Source: Flavobacterium sp. (GTDB lineage Bacteria > Bacteroidota > Bacteroidia > Flavobacteriales > Flavobacteriaceae). From it: DNA of 64,000 bases. Under the pieces are notes generated by a model. It was not told the origin of the DNA. It ran no database searches and saw only the letters and a program-made list of their open reading frames with translations. Below are positions 26,577-35,836 of this stretch, one piece after another. Position 1 is the first letter of the stretch. Every line of letters starts with the position of its first letter. The stretch is from positions 248,001 through 312,000 of the forward strand of contig JAIXSK010000017.1 in the NCBI GenBank assembly GCA_027484725.1. The letters run 5' to 3'. Position numbers and translations under genes: made by a program.

Positions 26577-27754
26577 AAAGGCAACAAATTAAAATGATGA
26601 TTTAGGTTTTGATGTAATAATACCGCGCCCGCAGCACTCCAAGCGCATTGCGACACTCCGTTGGGTTTTGTGGTTTTTGTATTGAAGTTTTCGTAAAAAG
26701 CATGATTTTCTTGGGCGTTGGCTTGATTGATTTTTTCTAATAAATCTCCGGCCAAATCAGATAATGCGCAATTGTTCAAAGCCCAACCTACAAATCCATT
26801 AACCATAGGCCAACTACCTGCGTTGTGAAATTCAAAGGGTTGGTTTCGAAACTCATATTTGCAATTGTTTTCTAGCAAAAGCCATTCTGGGTCAGAGGTT
26901 TCAATGGGAGGCCAAAAAGCAGGAACCAATCCCATCGGCTGATTTTGAATATGATCTGACAAATAGGAAGTGATTTGACTTTGTATCTCTTTTGGAGCTA
27001 TGTCTAAAATTAAAACCAAGGCATGGGCCAAGGCATCAAAAGGTTTTTTGTATCCGGCCGGTGTAAAACAGCACGGAAGATAATCTTCAAACAAATGCGC
27101 CTTATACGCCCGCGGATGAAATTTCTCTTGTGTATTGTCAGGGAAAAAATTGGCGCATATGGCTTGAGTAACATCAGCTATTTTTTTAGCCATTTCAGGG
27201 CTTTTAACAAAATAATTGTAGGCTCTGAGCGCCCACAAATGCAAAAGTTGATCATACAACACGTAGCCTTCGGTAATGTATTCATCAGCCCAATTGCCCG
27301 AAAGCGGCACATAAATTAAATGTTTGTTGTTGAACTCCCAAGCTTGAAGCAAATCAAAACACTGCTCAATAGATGCTTGGTATTGGGCTATCCAATCTGA
27401 ATTTTGTGTTGCGTAAGCATACTGGCAATGACCAATGATATACCAAGTAACAGCATCAACACGTCCGGCCAATCCACCGTAACTCACTTCGGCTCCGTTT
27501 TCAGTCTGCGCTACATTTGACGGAATCGTTCCGCATGCATGTTGGTGTTTGGCTAAGGTTTCAAGTGTTTTTCTAAAAGTATCTACGAGCATTTCATCGC
27601 CTGAAACCAAAGCGGCCAATCCGCAGATGACTCCGTCTCGTGCCCAAACTCTTTTGTAGTTTGAAATAGATTGTGCACTGGCCAAAAAACCGTGTTCAGA
27701 CGAGCAGGTTTTGAGTAAGTCGATTCCTTTTTGATAAGCAACCAATTGCGTCAT
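26573..27754 (-). CDS. GH100-like (alpha/alpha)6-barrel glycoside hydrolase, putative intracellular invertase
   Basis: 393 residues, no signal peptide, so cytoplasmic. The sequence has the pattern of six-hairpin glycosidases: KRVWARDGVICGLAAL near residue 33, SYGGLAGRVDAVTWYIIG near 91, SGNWADEYITEGYVLYDQL near 151 and a C-terminal FHNAGSWPMVNGFVGWAL. I place it near GH100 neutral invertases and amylo-alpha-1,6-glucosidase-like proteins; the sub-family is uncertain. The four-base overlaps with the transporter gene before it and the kinase gene after it favour hydrolysis of an imported disaccharide such as sucrose. Confidence 0.6.
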   Translation of the reverse strand: MTQLVAYQKGIDLLKTCSSEHGFLASAQSISNYKRVWARDGVICGLAALVSGDEMLVDTFRKTLETLAKHQHACGTIPSNVAQTENGAEVSYGGLAGRVDAVTWYIIGHCQYAYATQNSDWIAQYQASIEQCFDLLQAWEFNNKHLIYVPLSGNWADEYITEGYVLYDQLLHLWALRAYNYFVKSPEMAKKIADVTQAICANFFPDNTQEKFHPRAYKAHLFEDYLPCCFTPAGYKKPFDALAHALVLILDIAPKEIQSQITSYLSDHIQNQPMGLVPAFWPPIETSDPEWLLLENNCKYEFRNQPFEFHNAGSWPMVNGFVGWALNNCALSDLAGDLLEKINQANAQENHAFYENFNTKTTKPNGVSQCAWSAAGAVLLHQNLNHHFNLLPL

Positions 27755-29163
27755 AATACAACTTCATTTTTATTTTTAACTGTGATAAACAGTGTAAACA
27801 ATCCGCCAATGATTAGAAAAGCACCGGCCAATCGAATCACATTAAGCGGGTTGTTACCGAGCCAATCAAAGACAAAAAACTGCATGGTAAAAATTTGAAT
27901 CGCCATCGGAATCACAATGAACATATTGAAAATACCCATATAAACACCTCGCTTTTCTTGTGGAATCGAGCCCGCCAAAAGCTGATAAGGCATAGCCATC
28001 ATGGAAGCCCATGAAATTCCCAATCCAAAAGAAAACAAATAAATAGAGCTTACTTGAATTGCCGCTCCGAAAGGATTATAGAGCGAAAACATGACATCAG
28101 AATTATTTAAATAAGGCATGAGCAACAAGCCGATACCACCAATAAGCAGAGCGATGAAATGAACTCCTTTGGCTCCGAATTTTTTGGCCAAGGGCACCAA
28201 AGCAAACGCCACCATAAAACAAATAATGTTATAAGTTCCGTTGAGATTTCCGGTGAGCAATTGCGCTTTCATAAAACCTTCTGTATGCTGGTCAGTGGTT
28301 TTAAAAATCGATAGCGATAAACTTGAAGTGATATATTCCCAATAACAAAACATCGCATACCAACTAAAAAATTTCACCGGTATGAGTTGCTTCATGGTGA
28401 GTGGCATGGTCTGAAATGCTTCTTTAATTTCGTGAAAAGTTCGGTTGATGATGCCTGAGGATGCTTTTTGCAAAGCTATTTCCTGTAACTCCTCATCGGT
28501 GGGCGGATATTCTTGCGTGGTCAGTACTGAGATCAAAACCGACACAACCGCAGCGACTGCTCCGATAAAAAAAGCGTAATATGTATAGGTTGGAATTCCG
28601 TTGCTCATTTTGTCCGTAAAAGTCAAAACACCCAAAGCCACGAGCAAGGCAGGCGTAAAATTGGCTAGAGTAATGCCCAATCCGGTAAAAAAACTCTGCA
28701 TCAAAAACCCTATTGAGTGTTGTTCGTTGGGCAACTTATCGGCTATAAAAGCCCGATAGGGCTCCATGGCAATGTTGTTGGCTGCATCGAGAATCCAGAG
28801 CAAACTGGCCGCCATCCACAAACTGCTTGAAAAAGGCATGAGTACCAAAGCAATACTCGAGATAAAAGCTCCGATGAGAAAAAAGGGTTTTCTACGTCCA
28901 AATTTGGGCGACCAAGTGCCGTCGCTGATGGCTCCGATGATGGGTTGCAAAATCAATCCGGTAATTGGGCCCGCCAGCCAAAGCATGGGCAAACTAGCCT
29001 CATCAGCACCCAAGTATTTGTATATGGCACTCATATTACTCTGTTGCAAACCAAAACTGAATTGAATTCCGAAGAAACCAAAATTCATGTTCCAAATTTG
29101 CCAAAAACTCATTTTACTTTTTTTGAGCCAACTCATAGGGTAAACATTAAAAAATTCCTGCAT
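27751..29163 (-). CDS. MFS sugar transporter of the SLC45/GPH sucrose-symporter type
   Basis: 470 residues with twelve membrane segments. WLAGPITGLILQPIIGAISD and FGRRKPFFLIGAF strongly resemble the first half of sucrose:proton symporters (SLC45/SUT type). It should import a disaccharide across the inner membrane. The annotated ATG at 29163 lies only seven bases after a possible -7 box; ATGs at 29136 (MSWLKKSK) and 29112 (MSFWQIWN) are credible alternatives. Its stop overlaps the ATG of the hydrolase gene by four bases. Confidence 0.82.
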   Translation of the reverse strand: MQEFFNVYPMSWLKKSKMSFWQIWNMNFGFFGIQFSFGLQQSNMSAIYKYLGADEASLPMLWLAGPITGLILQPIIGAISDGTWSPKFGRRKPFFLIGAFISSIALVLMPFSSSLWMAASLLWILDAANNIAMEPYRAFIADKLPNEQHSIGFLMQSFFTGLGITLANFTPALLVALGVLTFTDKMSNGIPTYTYYAFFIGAVAAVVSVLISVLTTQEYPPTDEELQEIALQKASSGIINRTFHEIKEAFQTMPLTMKQLIPVKFFSWYAMFCYWEYITSSLSLSIFKTTDQHTEGFMKAQLLTGNLNGTYNIICFMVAFALVPLAKKFGAKGVHFIALLIGGIGLLLMPYLNNSDVMFSLYNPFGAAIQVSSIYLFSFGLGISWASMMAMPYQLLAGSIPQEKRGVYMGIFNMFIVIPMAIQIFTMQFFVFDWLGNNPLNVIRLAGAFLIIGGLFTLFITVKNKNEVVL

Positions 29164-29169
29164 CTCTAC

Positions 29170-29177
29170 TAAAGATA
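29170..29177 (-). promoter_or_regulatory. Possible -7 box of the transporter-hydrolase-kinase operon
   Basis: TATCTTTA on the minus strand, seven of eight to TAnnTTTG, between the TonB receptor gene and the transporter gene. If used, the three inner-membrane and cytoplasmic genes have their own promoter apart from the receptor's. Confidence 0.35.
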
Positions 29178-29216
29178 CAGGAATTCATTATCAAATTAAA
29201 CAAAACAAACTCATTT

Positions 29217-31841
29217 TTAAAACTTATAGCTCAGTGCCATTGAAATAGAACGACCCGGAAGCGGTCTGGCACGAACATAATTCACCTGGTTGTTGGTAAT
29301 GCTCCCTTCTTCAGCCTCGGTAATGGCCAATGTGTTGAAAAGGTTGTTACCGGCCAAGTTCAATGATAAACCTTTGGCTACCGGAACTTCAACAAATCCG
29401 TTGACAATGACAAATCCGTTCATGACCAAATCATTTGAATCTTGTGCATAGGCTTTGGTTTGTCCGATGAAGCTTAAACCAATGGTGCTTTTCTTTTGAC
29501 CAAATTTGTACGTTGGCATGAAGTTGTACATCATTTTAGGCTGTCTTCGGGGCTCGTTGCCTTTGTTGGCCCCCGAAGTGATTTCAGCTTTGGTATAGGT
29601 AAAACCACCGCGTAAGTTCAAATTGTCCATTACATTATAAGACGATTCAAGCTCTAAACCGAATGATTTGTAATCATTTTCAATGATGCTGTTAGAAGTC
29701 GCTTCATAGCCACCTTCTTCAGTAGTTACTGCATTAAACAAAGTCGCATATAGGTAACCTTTGCTGAATTTTTGTTTGTAACCCACCTCTGTTTGCGTCA
29801 AATAATCTAACGAATTGATTTTATCTCCGTTGAAATAATCCAAGTTTTGGAACAAAATACGATCAGCTTTGGCCGAAGCTCCACGGCTGTGACGTGCAAA
29901 AATAGATTGTTGTTCATTTAGTAAATAGTTGGCACCAACAGAATAAGAAACATAGCTATAGTCATAATTCACCGCTTGTTCTTTGGCGGTATTTACAGCA
30001 AATACATTGTTCTCAGGAGCAGAAATAGTTCCGTCGTTGTTGACATCAAATGCTCTTGAAGTTCCGCCGGCAAATGAACCGCTCACTTTTCCTTTATCGT
30101 AACGAATACCGCCTTCTAATGAAAGTTTGTCGGTAGCGTCAAAAGTGATGTTGGCATACGGTGCAGACACATCGTATTTTGTATCGTAGTTGCGCGCTAA
30201 GTTGCCCCAAGCTGGAGTTCCGTAGGCATACAAACCATTTTCTGACAATAAGTTTCCGGCTGCATCGGTTACATTGATCAAACGCGGATTGTCATCAGAT
30301 ACTTCTTGTAAATACGAATTCCACAACCATGACATTGAAATGTTTTGCGTTGATTTAAACCAACCCGCGGTGATTCCGAAGTTTTCAAATTTCTTGGTCA
30401 GGCGCAAATCATTCATAAAGTTGTTGAAGTTGTTGAGTTGCGTATCAAACATGTGAATGCGCGAAACCAAACCATTGGCCGTGTTAAAAGGTTGTCCGTT
30501 GTTGGCGTAGGTCAAGGTTGCTCCTGCCCCAAAACTAGCGGCTATGTTGGCTGCTGTATCAACTTGAGCAGGGAATGGTGCAATGAAACCACCATTATTG
30601 GCTGAATAGCGAATGTTGTCACTAACTTTCCAACCTTTGTCTAAATCAAATGAAGCGCTGGCTCCGATGGTTTTAGAAACCGGATGCATTCCGTCAGCAA
30701 CTGAAGCGCGACGCAATTGACCATCAGGTCCCAAACCTACATTGTGCATTAAATAAGGCGATTGTAAAGCCCCGTGCGTTGCATCAAATCCGGAAATACT
30801 GCTCCAATTTGGACTTGAATTGGTTCCGGTTACTTTGACCGGCATTGGCATATAAGCGGCTGCGCGATCGTCTAAGAATTTGGCATATACGGTAACTTGT
30901 CCGTTTTCAAATTCTTTGGTAAAGTTGAGTTTTACCTGACCTCCGTTGTTGGCGTTGAAACCTGTGGTACGCACACCCTCTCCGGTTCTGTAAAAACCAC
31001 CAGCGTGAAAATACATGCCCTCGCCAATACGAGATCCATACTCAATATCGGTTCTGAAATTGTTGTAATCCAAACCAAAACTTGAAGTCATAGAACCGCC
31101 TTCGGTTTTTCCGGTTTTGCTGATGAAGTTGATGATACCACCCGGAGAATTTGAAGACAATACAGAGGCTGAACCTCCGCGGATGGCTTCAATTTTTGAA
31201 ACATTTCCGTCAAAACGCGTAAAGATATCAGCCGTGGCAAAAGCAATATCACCATATAAAAGTACCGGCAAACCATCTTCTTGCAATTGTAAATATTTGG
31301 ATCCGCCAGATGAAATAGGCACCCCGCGTACGGCAATGTTGGCGTTTCCTTCACCCCCTGATGATTCAGAACGGATTCCCGGAATGGTTCGGAAGATTTC
31401 TGCCGTTGAACGCGGAGCCGATTGTTCTACTTGTTTCACATCTAAAGTAGTGATGGAAACACTTGATTTAATTTTGGCTCTTGGGTTGACCACACCGGTA
31501 ACGACCACGTCTTCTAGTTGATTGGCATCATCTGACATGCTAATATCCAGCACGGTTGCCCCTGAAATGGTCACTTCTTCCTTTTGTGTTTTGTAGCCAA
31601 CGTACGAGGCCACAACTTGTACACTTTGTTCTGAAAGATTGCCGAATGAATAACGTCCGGTGGCATCTGTGGCGGTTGATTTTCCGAGTCCGGTTAATTG
31701 AACATTCACCCCCGGAAGTGGATTTCCTTTGGTGTCAGAAACTACACCCGAAAGAGATGCATTTTGTGAAAAAGCCCATTGAAAACAAAGCAGAAAGGCT
31801 AGGAATCCAAACTTTTTCAAAAATTGAGTAGTTTTTTTCAT
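29217..31841 (-). CDS. TonB-dependent outer-membrane receptor with carboxypeptidase-like N-terminal domain
   Basis: 874 residues. A signal peptide ending in WAFSQ, a CarbopepD_reg-type beta-sandwich (about 27-110, ASLSGVVSDTKGNPLPGVNV), a plug domain (about 125-240, RSTAEIFRTIPGIRS and VSKIEAIRGGSASVL) and a 22-strand barrel ending in F (ALSYKF) are seen. It would take up a ligand, here probably an oligosaccharide or sucrose, across the outer membrane using TonB energy. No SusD partner is next to it, unlike typical SusC proteins; the closer type is the FecA-like receptor. Two LacI-type operators lie upstream. Confidence 0.92.
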   Translation of the reverse strand: MKKTTQFLKKFGFLAFLLCFQWAFSQNASLSGVVSDTKGNPLPGVNVQLTGLGKSTATDATGRYSFGNLSEQSVQVVASYVGYKTQKEEVTISGATVLDISMSDDANQLEDVVVTGVVNPRAKIKSSVSITTLDVKQVEQSAPRSTAEIFRTIPGIRSESSGGEGNANIAVRGVPISSGGSKYLQLQEDGLPVLLYGDIAFATADIFTRFDGNVSKIEAIRGGSASVLSSNSPGGIINFISKTGKTEGGSMTSSFGLDYNNFRTDIEYGSRIGEGMYFHAGGFYRTGEGVRTTGFNANNGGQVKLNFTKEFENGQVTVYAKFLDDRAAAYMPMPVKVTGTNSSPNWSSISGFDATHGALQSPYLMHNVGLGPDGQLRRASVADGMHPVSKTIGASASFDLDKGWKVSDNIRYSANNGGFIAPFPAQVDTAANIAASFGAGATLTYANNGQPFNTANGLVSRIHMFDTQLNNFNNFMNDLRLTKKFENFGITAGWFKSTQNISMSWLWNSYLQEVSDDNPRLINVTDAAGNLLSENGLYAYGTPAWGNLARNYDTKYDVSAPYANITFDATDKLSLEGGIRYDKGKVSGSFAGGTSRAFDVNNDGTISAPENNVFAVNTAKEQAVNYDYSYVSYSVGANYLLNEQQSIFARHSRGASAKADRILFQNLDYFNGDKINSLDYLTQTEVGYKQKFSKGYLYATLFNAVTTEEGGYEATSNSIIENDYKSFGLELESSYNVMDNLNLRGGFTYTKAEITSGANKGNEPRRQPKMMYNFMPTYKFGQKKSTIGLSFIGQTKAYAQDSNDLVMNGFVIVNGFVEVPVAKGLSLNLAGNNLFNTLAITEAEEGSITNNQVNYVRARPLPGRSISMALSYKF

Positions 31842-31924
31842 GGTTTAAATTATTAGATTAATAGTTAACGGGTTTATTTATTTCGAAATTAATTTTTAAT
31901 GTGTTAATTTTTAAAGGATTTAAA

Positions 31925-31940
31925 TCGAAAACGTTTTCGA
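31925..31940. promoter_or_regulatory. LacI-family operator 1
   Basis: Perfect 16-bp palindrome TCGAAAACGTTTTCGA with central CG, the typical LacI/GalR-family operator. It lies in the divergent intergenic region between the receptor gene and the regulator gene. Confidence 0.8.
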
Positions 31941-31946
31941 AAATAC

Positions 31947-31960
31947 CGAAAACGTTTTCG
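31947..31960. promoter_or_regulatory. LacI-family operator 2
   Basis: A second palindrome, CGAAAACGTTTTCG, identical in its core to operator 1. The centres are 21 bp apart, two helical turns, so two dimers would sit on the same face of the DNA. It is 29 bases before the regulator's ATG. Confidence 0.8.
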
Positions 31961-31989
31961 ATGTCGGATATTTTTTCTAATTTGCTTGC

Positions 31990-33015
31990 ATGAAGAATAT
32001 TACACTCAAAGAAATCGCTCACAAATTGGGCATCTCCATAACTACCGTATCAAAAGCACTTAAAAACTATCCGGACGTAAGCCCCAAAACCAAACAAGCC
32101 GTTATGGCCTTGGCCCATGAACTTCAGTATACGCCCAACTCGTTTGCCGTGAATTTACGAACCCGCGAATCAAAAACCATTGGCTTGATTATTCCTGAAG
32201 TTGTGCATCATTTTTTTTCAAATGTGATCAATGGCATTATTGCCGAAGCAGAAAAAAATGGTTACTTGGTAATTATTCTTCAATCAAACGAATCATTAGA
32301 GCTTGAAAAAAAACAAGTAGCCTTGCTCATCAACAAACGAGTGGACGGGATTGTGATGTCATTATCAAATGAATCAAATGACGATGACCACATCAAAGAA
32401 ATTCTTCAAAAAGGAATTCCGTTTGTTCAATTTGACAAGATTGCCAAGCTGATTCGCAGTTCAAAAGTGATTATTAATGATCAATTGGCCGCCATTCAAG
32501 CGGTGCAACATCTTATTGATAAAGGCTGCAAAAAAATAGCACACATTCGCGGTCCGGTCAATCCGCAAAACGCGATTGACCGATTTTTAGGATATAAAAA
32601 AGCACTCGAAAAAAATGAAATTGCATACCAATCTGACTTGGTTTATACCTGTGAAAGAGTGAGTTTTGAAGAAGGCTATGCCTTTGCCAAACAAATTATT
32701 GAACAGCATCCGGATGTAGATGGCATTTTTGTGATTACAGATTTGGTTGCTGTGGGTGTATTGGCCTACTTTAACGAGCAAAAAATTCCGATTCCCAGCC
32801 AAATTGCGGTGATTGGGTTTAGCAACTGGTTTATGTCGCAGGTAATTACGCCCAAGCTCAGCACTGTTGATCAACCGAGTTATGAAATGGGCGCTCAAGC
32901 TTTTCAACTTCTTTTAGAGGAAATGATTTGTCATCGAGACCAAAAACCGTTTGAGCCCAAAACAATCGAATTAAAAACTACGATTATTGAAAGAGAATCA
33001 ACTTTAAGGGCTTAA
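31990..33015 (+). CDS. LacI-family transcriptional regulator of the sugar locus
   Basis: 341 residues. The N-terminal helix-turn-helix reads LKEIAHKLGISITTVSKAL (residues 5-23) with hinge helix near 45-58, followed by a periplasmic-binding-protein-like sugar domain (RESKTIGLIIPEVVHHFFS onwards, VIGFSNWFMSQVITPKLSTVDQP near the end). It is divergent from the TonB receptor gene and two palindromic operators lie between them, so it most likely controls the receptor operon and itself. TAATTTG (31978-31984) just before the ATG resembles a -7 box. Its 3' end overlaps the convergent VanZ-like gene by 12 bases. Confidence 0.93.
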   Translation: MKNITLKEIAHKLGISITTVSKALKNYPDVSPKTKQAVMALAHELQYTPNSFAVNLRTRESKTIGLIIPEVVHHFFSNVINGIIAEAEKNGYLVIILQSNESLELEKKQVALLINKRVDGIVMSLSNESNDDDHIKEILQKGIPFVQFDKIAKLIRSSKVIINDQLAAIQAVQHLIDKGCKKIAHIRGPVNPQNAIDRFLGYKKALEKNEIAYQSDLVYTCERVSFEEGYAFAKQIIEQHPDVDGIFVITDLVAVGVLAYFNEQKIPIPSQIAVIGFSNWFMSQVITPKLSTVDQPSYEMGAQAFQLLLEEMICHRDQKPFEPKTIELKTTIIERESTLRA

Positions 33016-33693
33016 CTTCGACTTTATTTTTTTGATTCTTGAAAGAGATATGAATAGTACGATTGCAACAATAGCGCCTAGACAGTTTGAGTTTTGATCT
33101 TCAATACTAGCGTGTCTTCCTTCAATAAAGAACTCTTGTACAAATTCTAAAACACCACCACTTATAAAAACAATAATAAATGTAGCCCAATACTTAAATT
33201 TTCTGAGCCTAAAATGAAAAAGAATGGAAAATGAAAAAACCAAATAGGTTAGAAAATGTGACACTCCAGAAAAATAATCCATCAAAAAATTCGTAGAATA
33301 AATGGTTTCCTTAGTTGGGTAACTTTTTTCAAAGTTTACTTCCTTCTTGTCTTCACACATATTTCCCAACAGTGGAATACTTTGGGCTATTTTTATGTCA
33401 ACAGTTTTGATTCCTCCGTCTTCATATTTAGCACCCCATGACGGATTACCAAAACTAAAATAACATTCTGGTGTTGTGTAAGAATACTTCCCTTTACCTG
33501 TATAATAATACACTTCCAAATCTCCTTCTTGCTGAAAATTATCGCCTACTTTGGGCATTTCGTGATACACTTTTTTCCCTAAATGGGATTCATATGGGAT
33601 ACACTCTAAAATTGCGATTATGCAATAAATAAAAACTGGATGAATTACTAGAAAAACTAGTTTGCGAAAAAACGGTGATATATACATAGACAT
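33004..33693 (-). CDS. VanZ-like membrane protein with a large extracytoplasmic insert
   Basis: 229 residues from ATG 33693 (a TTG two codons upstream is less likely; the ATG at 33687 is also possible). One membrane segment at about 8-26 is followed by some 105 hydrophilic residues, then three segments from about 135 on. The end carries the VanZ-like pattern: GGVLEFVQEFF, RHASIEDQNSNCLG. VanZ is named for low-level teicoplanin resistance; most relatives have no known role. It follows queG by 23 bases and overlaps the end of the convergent LacI gene. Confidence 0.65.
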   Translation of the reverse strand: MSMYISPFFRKLVFLVIHPVFIYCIIAILECIPYESHLGKKVYHEMPKVGDNFQQEGDLEVYYYTGKGKYSYTTPECYFSFGNPSWGAKYEDGGIKTVDIKIAQSIPLLGNMCEDKKEVNFEKSYPTKETIYSTNFLMDYFSGVSHFLTYLVFSFSILFHFRLRKFKYWATFIIVFISGGVLEFVQEFFIEGRHASIEDQNSNCLGAIVAIVLFISLSRIKKIKSKLSP

Positions 33694-33716
33694 GGGCAAA
33701 CATTAATCTTTTTATA

Positions 33717-34640
33717 CTAACTGTCAAGGAATTTTAGATTTCGTTTGAGGCCTTCAAATTTAGTTCGTTTTACAGCAGAGTTTTTAAATACTTTTTGAAA
33801 AGTTTCAATGGTAATTTCTTGCCAATCTTTTCGAGTCATTTTGAGTAAATCCGGATGTGGTTCAAATGCTTTTTCAGCGTGTGGTTTTGAGAATCGATTC
33901 CACGGGCAAACCTCTTGGCAAACATCGCAGCCAAAAATCCAATCATCCATTTTGCCCTTTGCTTCTTGCGGAATGTTTTCTTTGAGCTCAATGGTATAAT
34001 ATGAAATACACTTGCTGCCATCAACCACATAAGGCGCAATAATGGCTTGTGTTGGGCATGCATCAAGGCAAGCGGTACACGAACCGCAGTGATCGGTTGT
34101 TGGCGCATCGTAGGCGAGCGGTAAATCGACAATCAATTCGGCAATGAAGTAAAACGAACCCACACTTTTGGTAATCAAATTGGCATTTTTCCCCATCCAA
34201 CCCAAACCGCTTTTGGCGGCCCAAGCTTTGTCCAGCACCGGAGCCGAATCAACAAAAGCGCGCCCATGAACTTCGCCGATGTTTTCTTGAATAAAATCTA
34301 AAAGTTGTTGTAATTTTTCTTTGATGACTTTGTGGTAATCTTGACCGTAAGCGTATTTGGAGATTTTGTATGTGTCTTGAACTTGACTTTGCTGCGGATA
34401 ATAATTAAGCAATAATGAAATCACGCTTTGGGCACCATCAACCAACAACTTCGGATTGAGTCGTTTGTCAAAATGGTTTTCCATGTATTGCATTTGCCCG
34501 TGGTAATTTTGATTGAGCCAACGTTCTAACCGCGGTGCTTCATCTTCAAGAAAACCGGCTTTAGCAACACCACATGACATAAAACCCAACCGAAGCGCTT
34601 CGGCTTTGATGAGTTGGGTATGTTGTTGCTGATGATTCAT
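33717..34640 (-). CDS. queG: Epoxyqueuosine reductase
   Basis: 307 residues. The N-terminal cobalamin-binding part is followed by two ferredoxin-type cluster motifs, [16 protein letters not shown] (about 184) and [13 protein letters not shown] (about 236), and [20 protein letters not shown], all diagnostic of QueG. It reduces epoxyqueuosine to queuosine in the anticodon wobble position of tRNAs for Tyr, His, Asn and Asp. It is slightly shorter than E. coli QueG, having no C-terminal HEAT extension. It is downstream of ruvB with a structured element between. Confidence 0.95.
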   Translation of the reverse strand: MNHQQQHTQLIKAEALRLGFMSCGVAKAGFLEDEAPRLERWLNQNYHGQMQYMENHFDKRLNPKLLVDGAQSVISLLLNYYPQQSQVQDTYKISKYAYGQDYHKVIKEKLQQLLDFIQENIGEVHGRAFVDSAPVLDKAWAAKSGLGWMGKNANLITKSVGSFYFIAELIVDLPLAYDAPTTDHCGSCTACLDACPTQAIIAPYVVDGSKCISYYTIELKENIPQEAKGKMDDWIFGCDVCQEVCPWNRFSKPHAEKAFEPHPDLLKMTRKDWQEITIETFQKVFKNSAVKRTKFEGLKRNLKFLDS

Positions 34641-34658
34641 TTGGAAACTGGTTTTGCA

Positions 34659-34783
34659 TTAGGGATTGAAGCGGCATCCTTTGGACGTAAGGCACGAGCG
34701 GCAAAAGATAGAGCGAAAAGCCCGACCCGAAGGAAGGCGAATTTTAAACATGAAGCCGGACTGCCCTGAGGGAAATGCCCTAG
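34659..34783 (+). ncRNA. Flavobacterial structured intergenic element, copy 2
   Basis: TAGGG (34660-34664) can pair with CCCTA (34778-34782), closing the whole gap between ruvB and queG. GATTGAAGCGGCATCCTTTG (34664-34683) matches copy 1 (2923-2942) except at three positions, and AGATAGAGCGAAAAGCC corresponds to that copy's right arm. A small CCC-TGA-GGG hairpin (34764-34772) is near the end. The reading direction is opposite to the flanking genes, and the 3' arm contains the ruvB stop codon. The first recognisable core is similar in both copies; the 3' parts differ. Function unknown. Confidence 0.5.
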
Positions 34784-35802
34784 AACAATCCGCCTTGAAT
34801 ATGAGTTCTAATTTTGCCCAAATGCTTGTAGGCTTTTTCAGTGACTTCTCGTCCGCGCGGGGTTCTGACGATAAACCCTTCTTGAATTAAGAACGGTTCG
34901 TAGACTTCTTCTATGGTTTCGCTGCTTTCTGAAACCGCGGTGGCCAAAGTAGACAAACCCACCGGGCCGCCTTTGAACTTGTCAATGATGGTTCCGAGGA
35001 TTTTGTTGTCCATTTCATCAAGACCGTGGGCATCAACATGAAGCGCTTTGAGCGAGTATTTGGCAATTTCTATATCAATCTTGCCATTGCCTTTGATTTG
35101 GGCAAAATCACGCACCCTGCGCAACAATGCGTTGGCAATACGCGGTGTACCCCGACTGCGTCCAGCTATTTCAATGGCGGCTTCCATGGTAATGGGCATT
35201 TTAAGAATGGCTGAACTACGTTGAACAATGGTGGTCAGTAACTCAGTAGTGTAATATTGCAAACGGCTTTGGATGCCAAAACGCGCACGCATTGGAGCGG
35301 TAAGCAAACCTGAACGCGTGGTTGCTCCGATCAATGTAAACGGATTTAAAGTAATTTGAACCGAACGCGCATTGGGTCCGGATTCAATCATGATGTCTAT
35401 TTTGAAGTCTTCCATAGCTGAATAGAGATATTCTTCAACCACCGGACTCAATCGGTGAATTTCATCAATGAACAATACATCACGCGGTTCTAAATTGGTG
35501 AGTAATCCGGCCAAATCACCCGGTTTATCGAGCACCGGCCCAGAGGTGATTTTGATGCCCACACCGAGTTCATTGGCCAAAATGTTGGCCAAAGTGGTTT
35601 TACCCAAGCCGGGCGGACCGTGAAAAAGGGTGTGATCTAAGGCATCGCTGCGCAAATTGGCCGCTTCAACAAAGACTTTGAGGTTTTCTAATATTTGATC
35701 CTGACCTGCAAAATCGTCAAAACTAAGTGGCCTGAGCTTTTTTTCAAGGTCTAACTCTTCGGGGTTGAAGTGTTGATTGGTAGGATCTAAATGCTGGTTC
35801 AT
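34780..35802 (-). CDS. ruvB: Holliday junction branch migration helicase RuvB
   Basis: 340 residues. Walker [13 protein letters not shown] (about 61), Walker [11 protein letters not shown], sensor 1 [18 protein letters not shown] and the C-terminal winged helix [16 protein letters not shown] are all visible. RuvB forms the ATP-driven hexameric motor that drives branch migration with RuvA. The gene is first in ruvB-queG-vanZ-like order. A perfect -7 box lies only four bases before the ATG. Confidence 0.96.
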   Translation of the reverse strand: MNQHLDPTNQHFNPEELDLEKKLRPLSFDDFAGQDQILENLKVFVEAANLRSDALDHTLFHGPPGLGKTTLANILANELGVGIKITSGPVLDKPGDLAGLLTNLEPRDVLFIDEIHRLSPVVEEYLYSAMEDFKIDIMIESGPNARSVQITLNPFTLIGATTRSGLLTAPMRARFGIQSRLQYYTTELLTTIVQRSSAILKMPITMEAAIEIAGRSRGTPRIANALLRRVRDFAQIKGNGKIDIEIAKYSLKALHVDAHGLDEMDNKILGTIIDKFKGGPVGLSTLATAVSESSETIEEVYEPFLIQEGFIVRTPRGREVTEKAYKHLGKIRTHIQGGLF

Positions 35803-35806
35803 GTCA

Positions 35807-35814
35807 CAAATATA
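35807..35814 (-). promoter_or_regulatory. -7 box immediately upstream of ruvB
   Basis: TATATTTG on the minus strand, a perfect TAnnTTTG, four bases from the ATG. Use of it would give a nearly leaderless mRNA. No good -33 element is seen. Confidence 0.4.
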
Positions 35815-35836
35815 AAGAAATAAATGAGCAGAAATA

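Noticed and set aside
31117..31521. Open frame of 134 codons on the plus strand
   Set aside because: Antisense to the plug domain of the TonB receptor; a shadow of its codon use.
29217..31841. SusC/SusD polysaccharide locus
   Set aside because: No SusD-like lipoprotein is beside the receptor, and the hydrolase has no signal peptide, so the locus fits intact disaccharide import instead.
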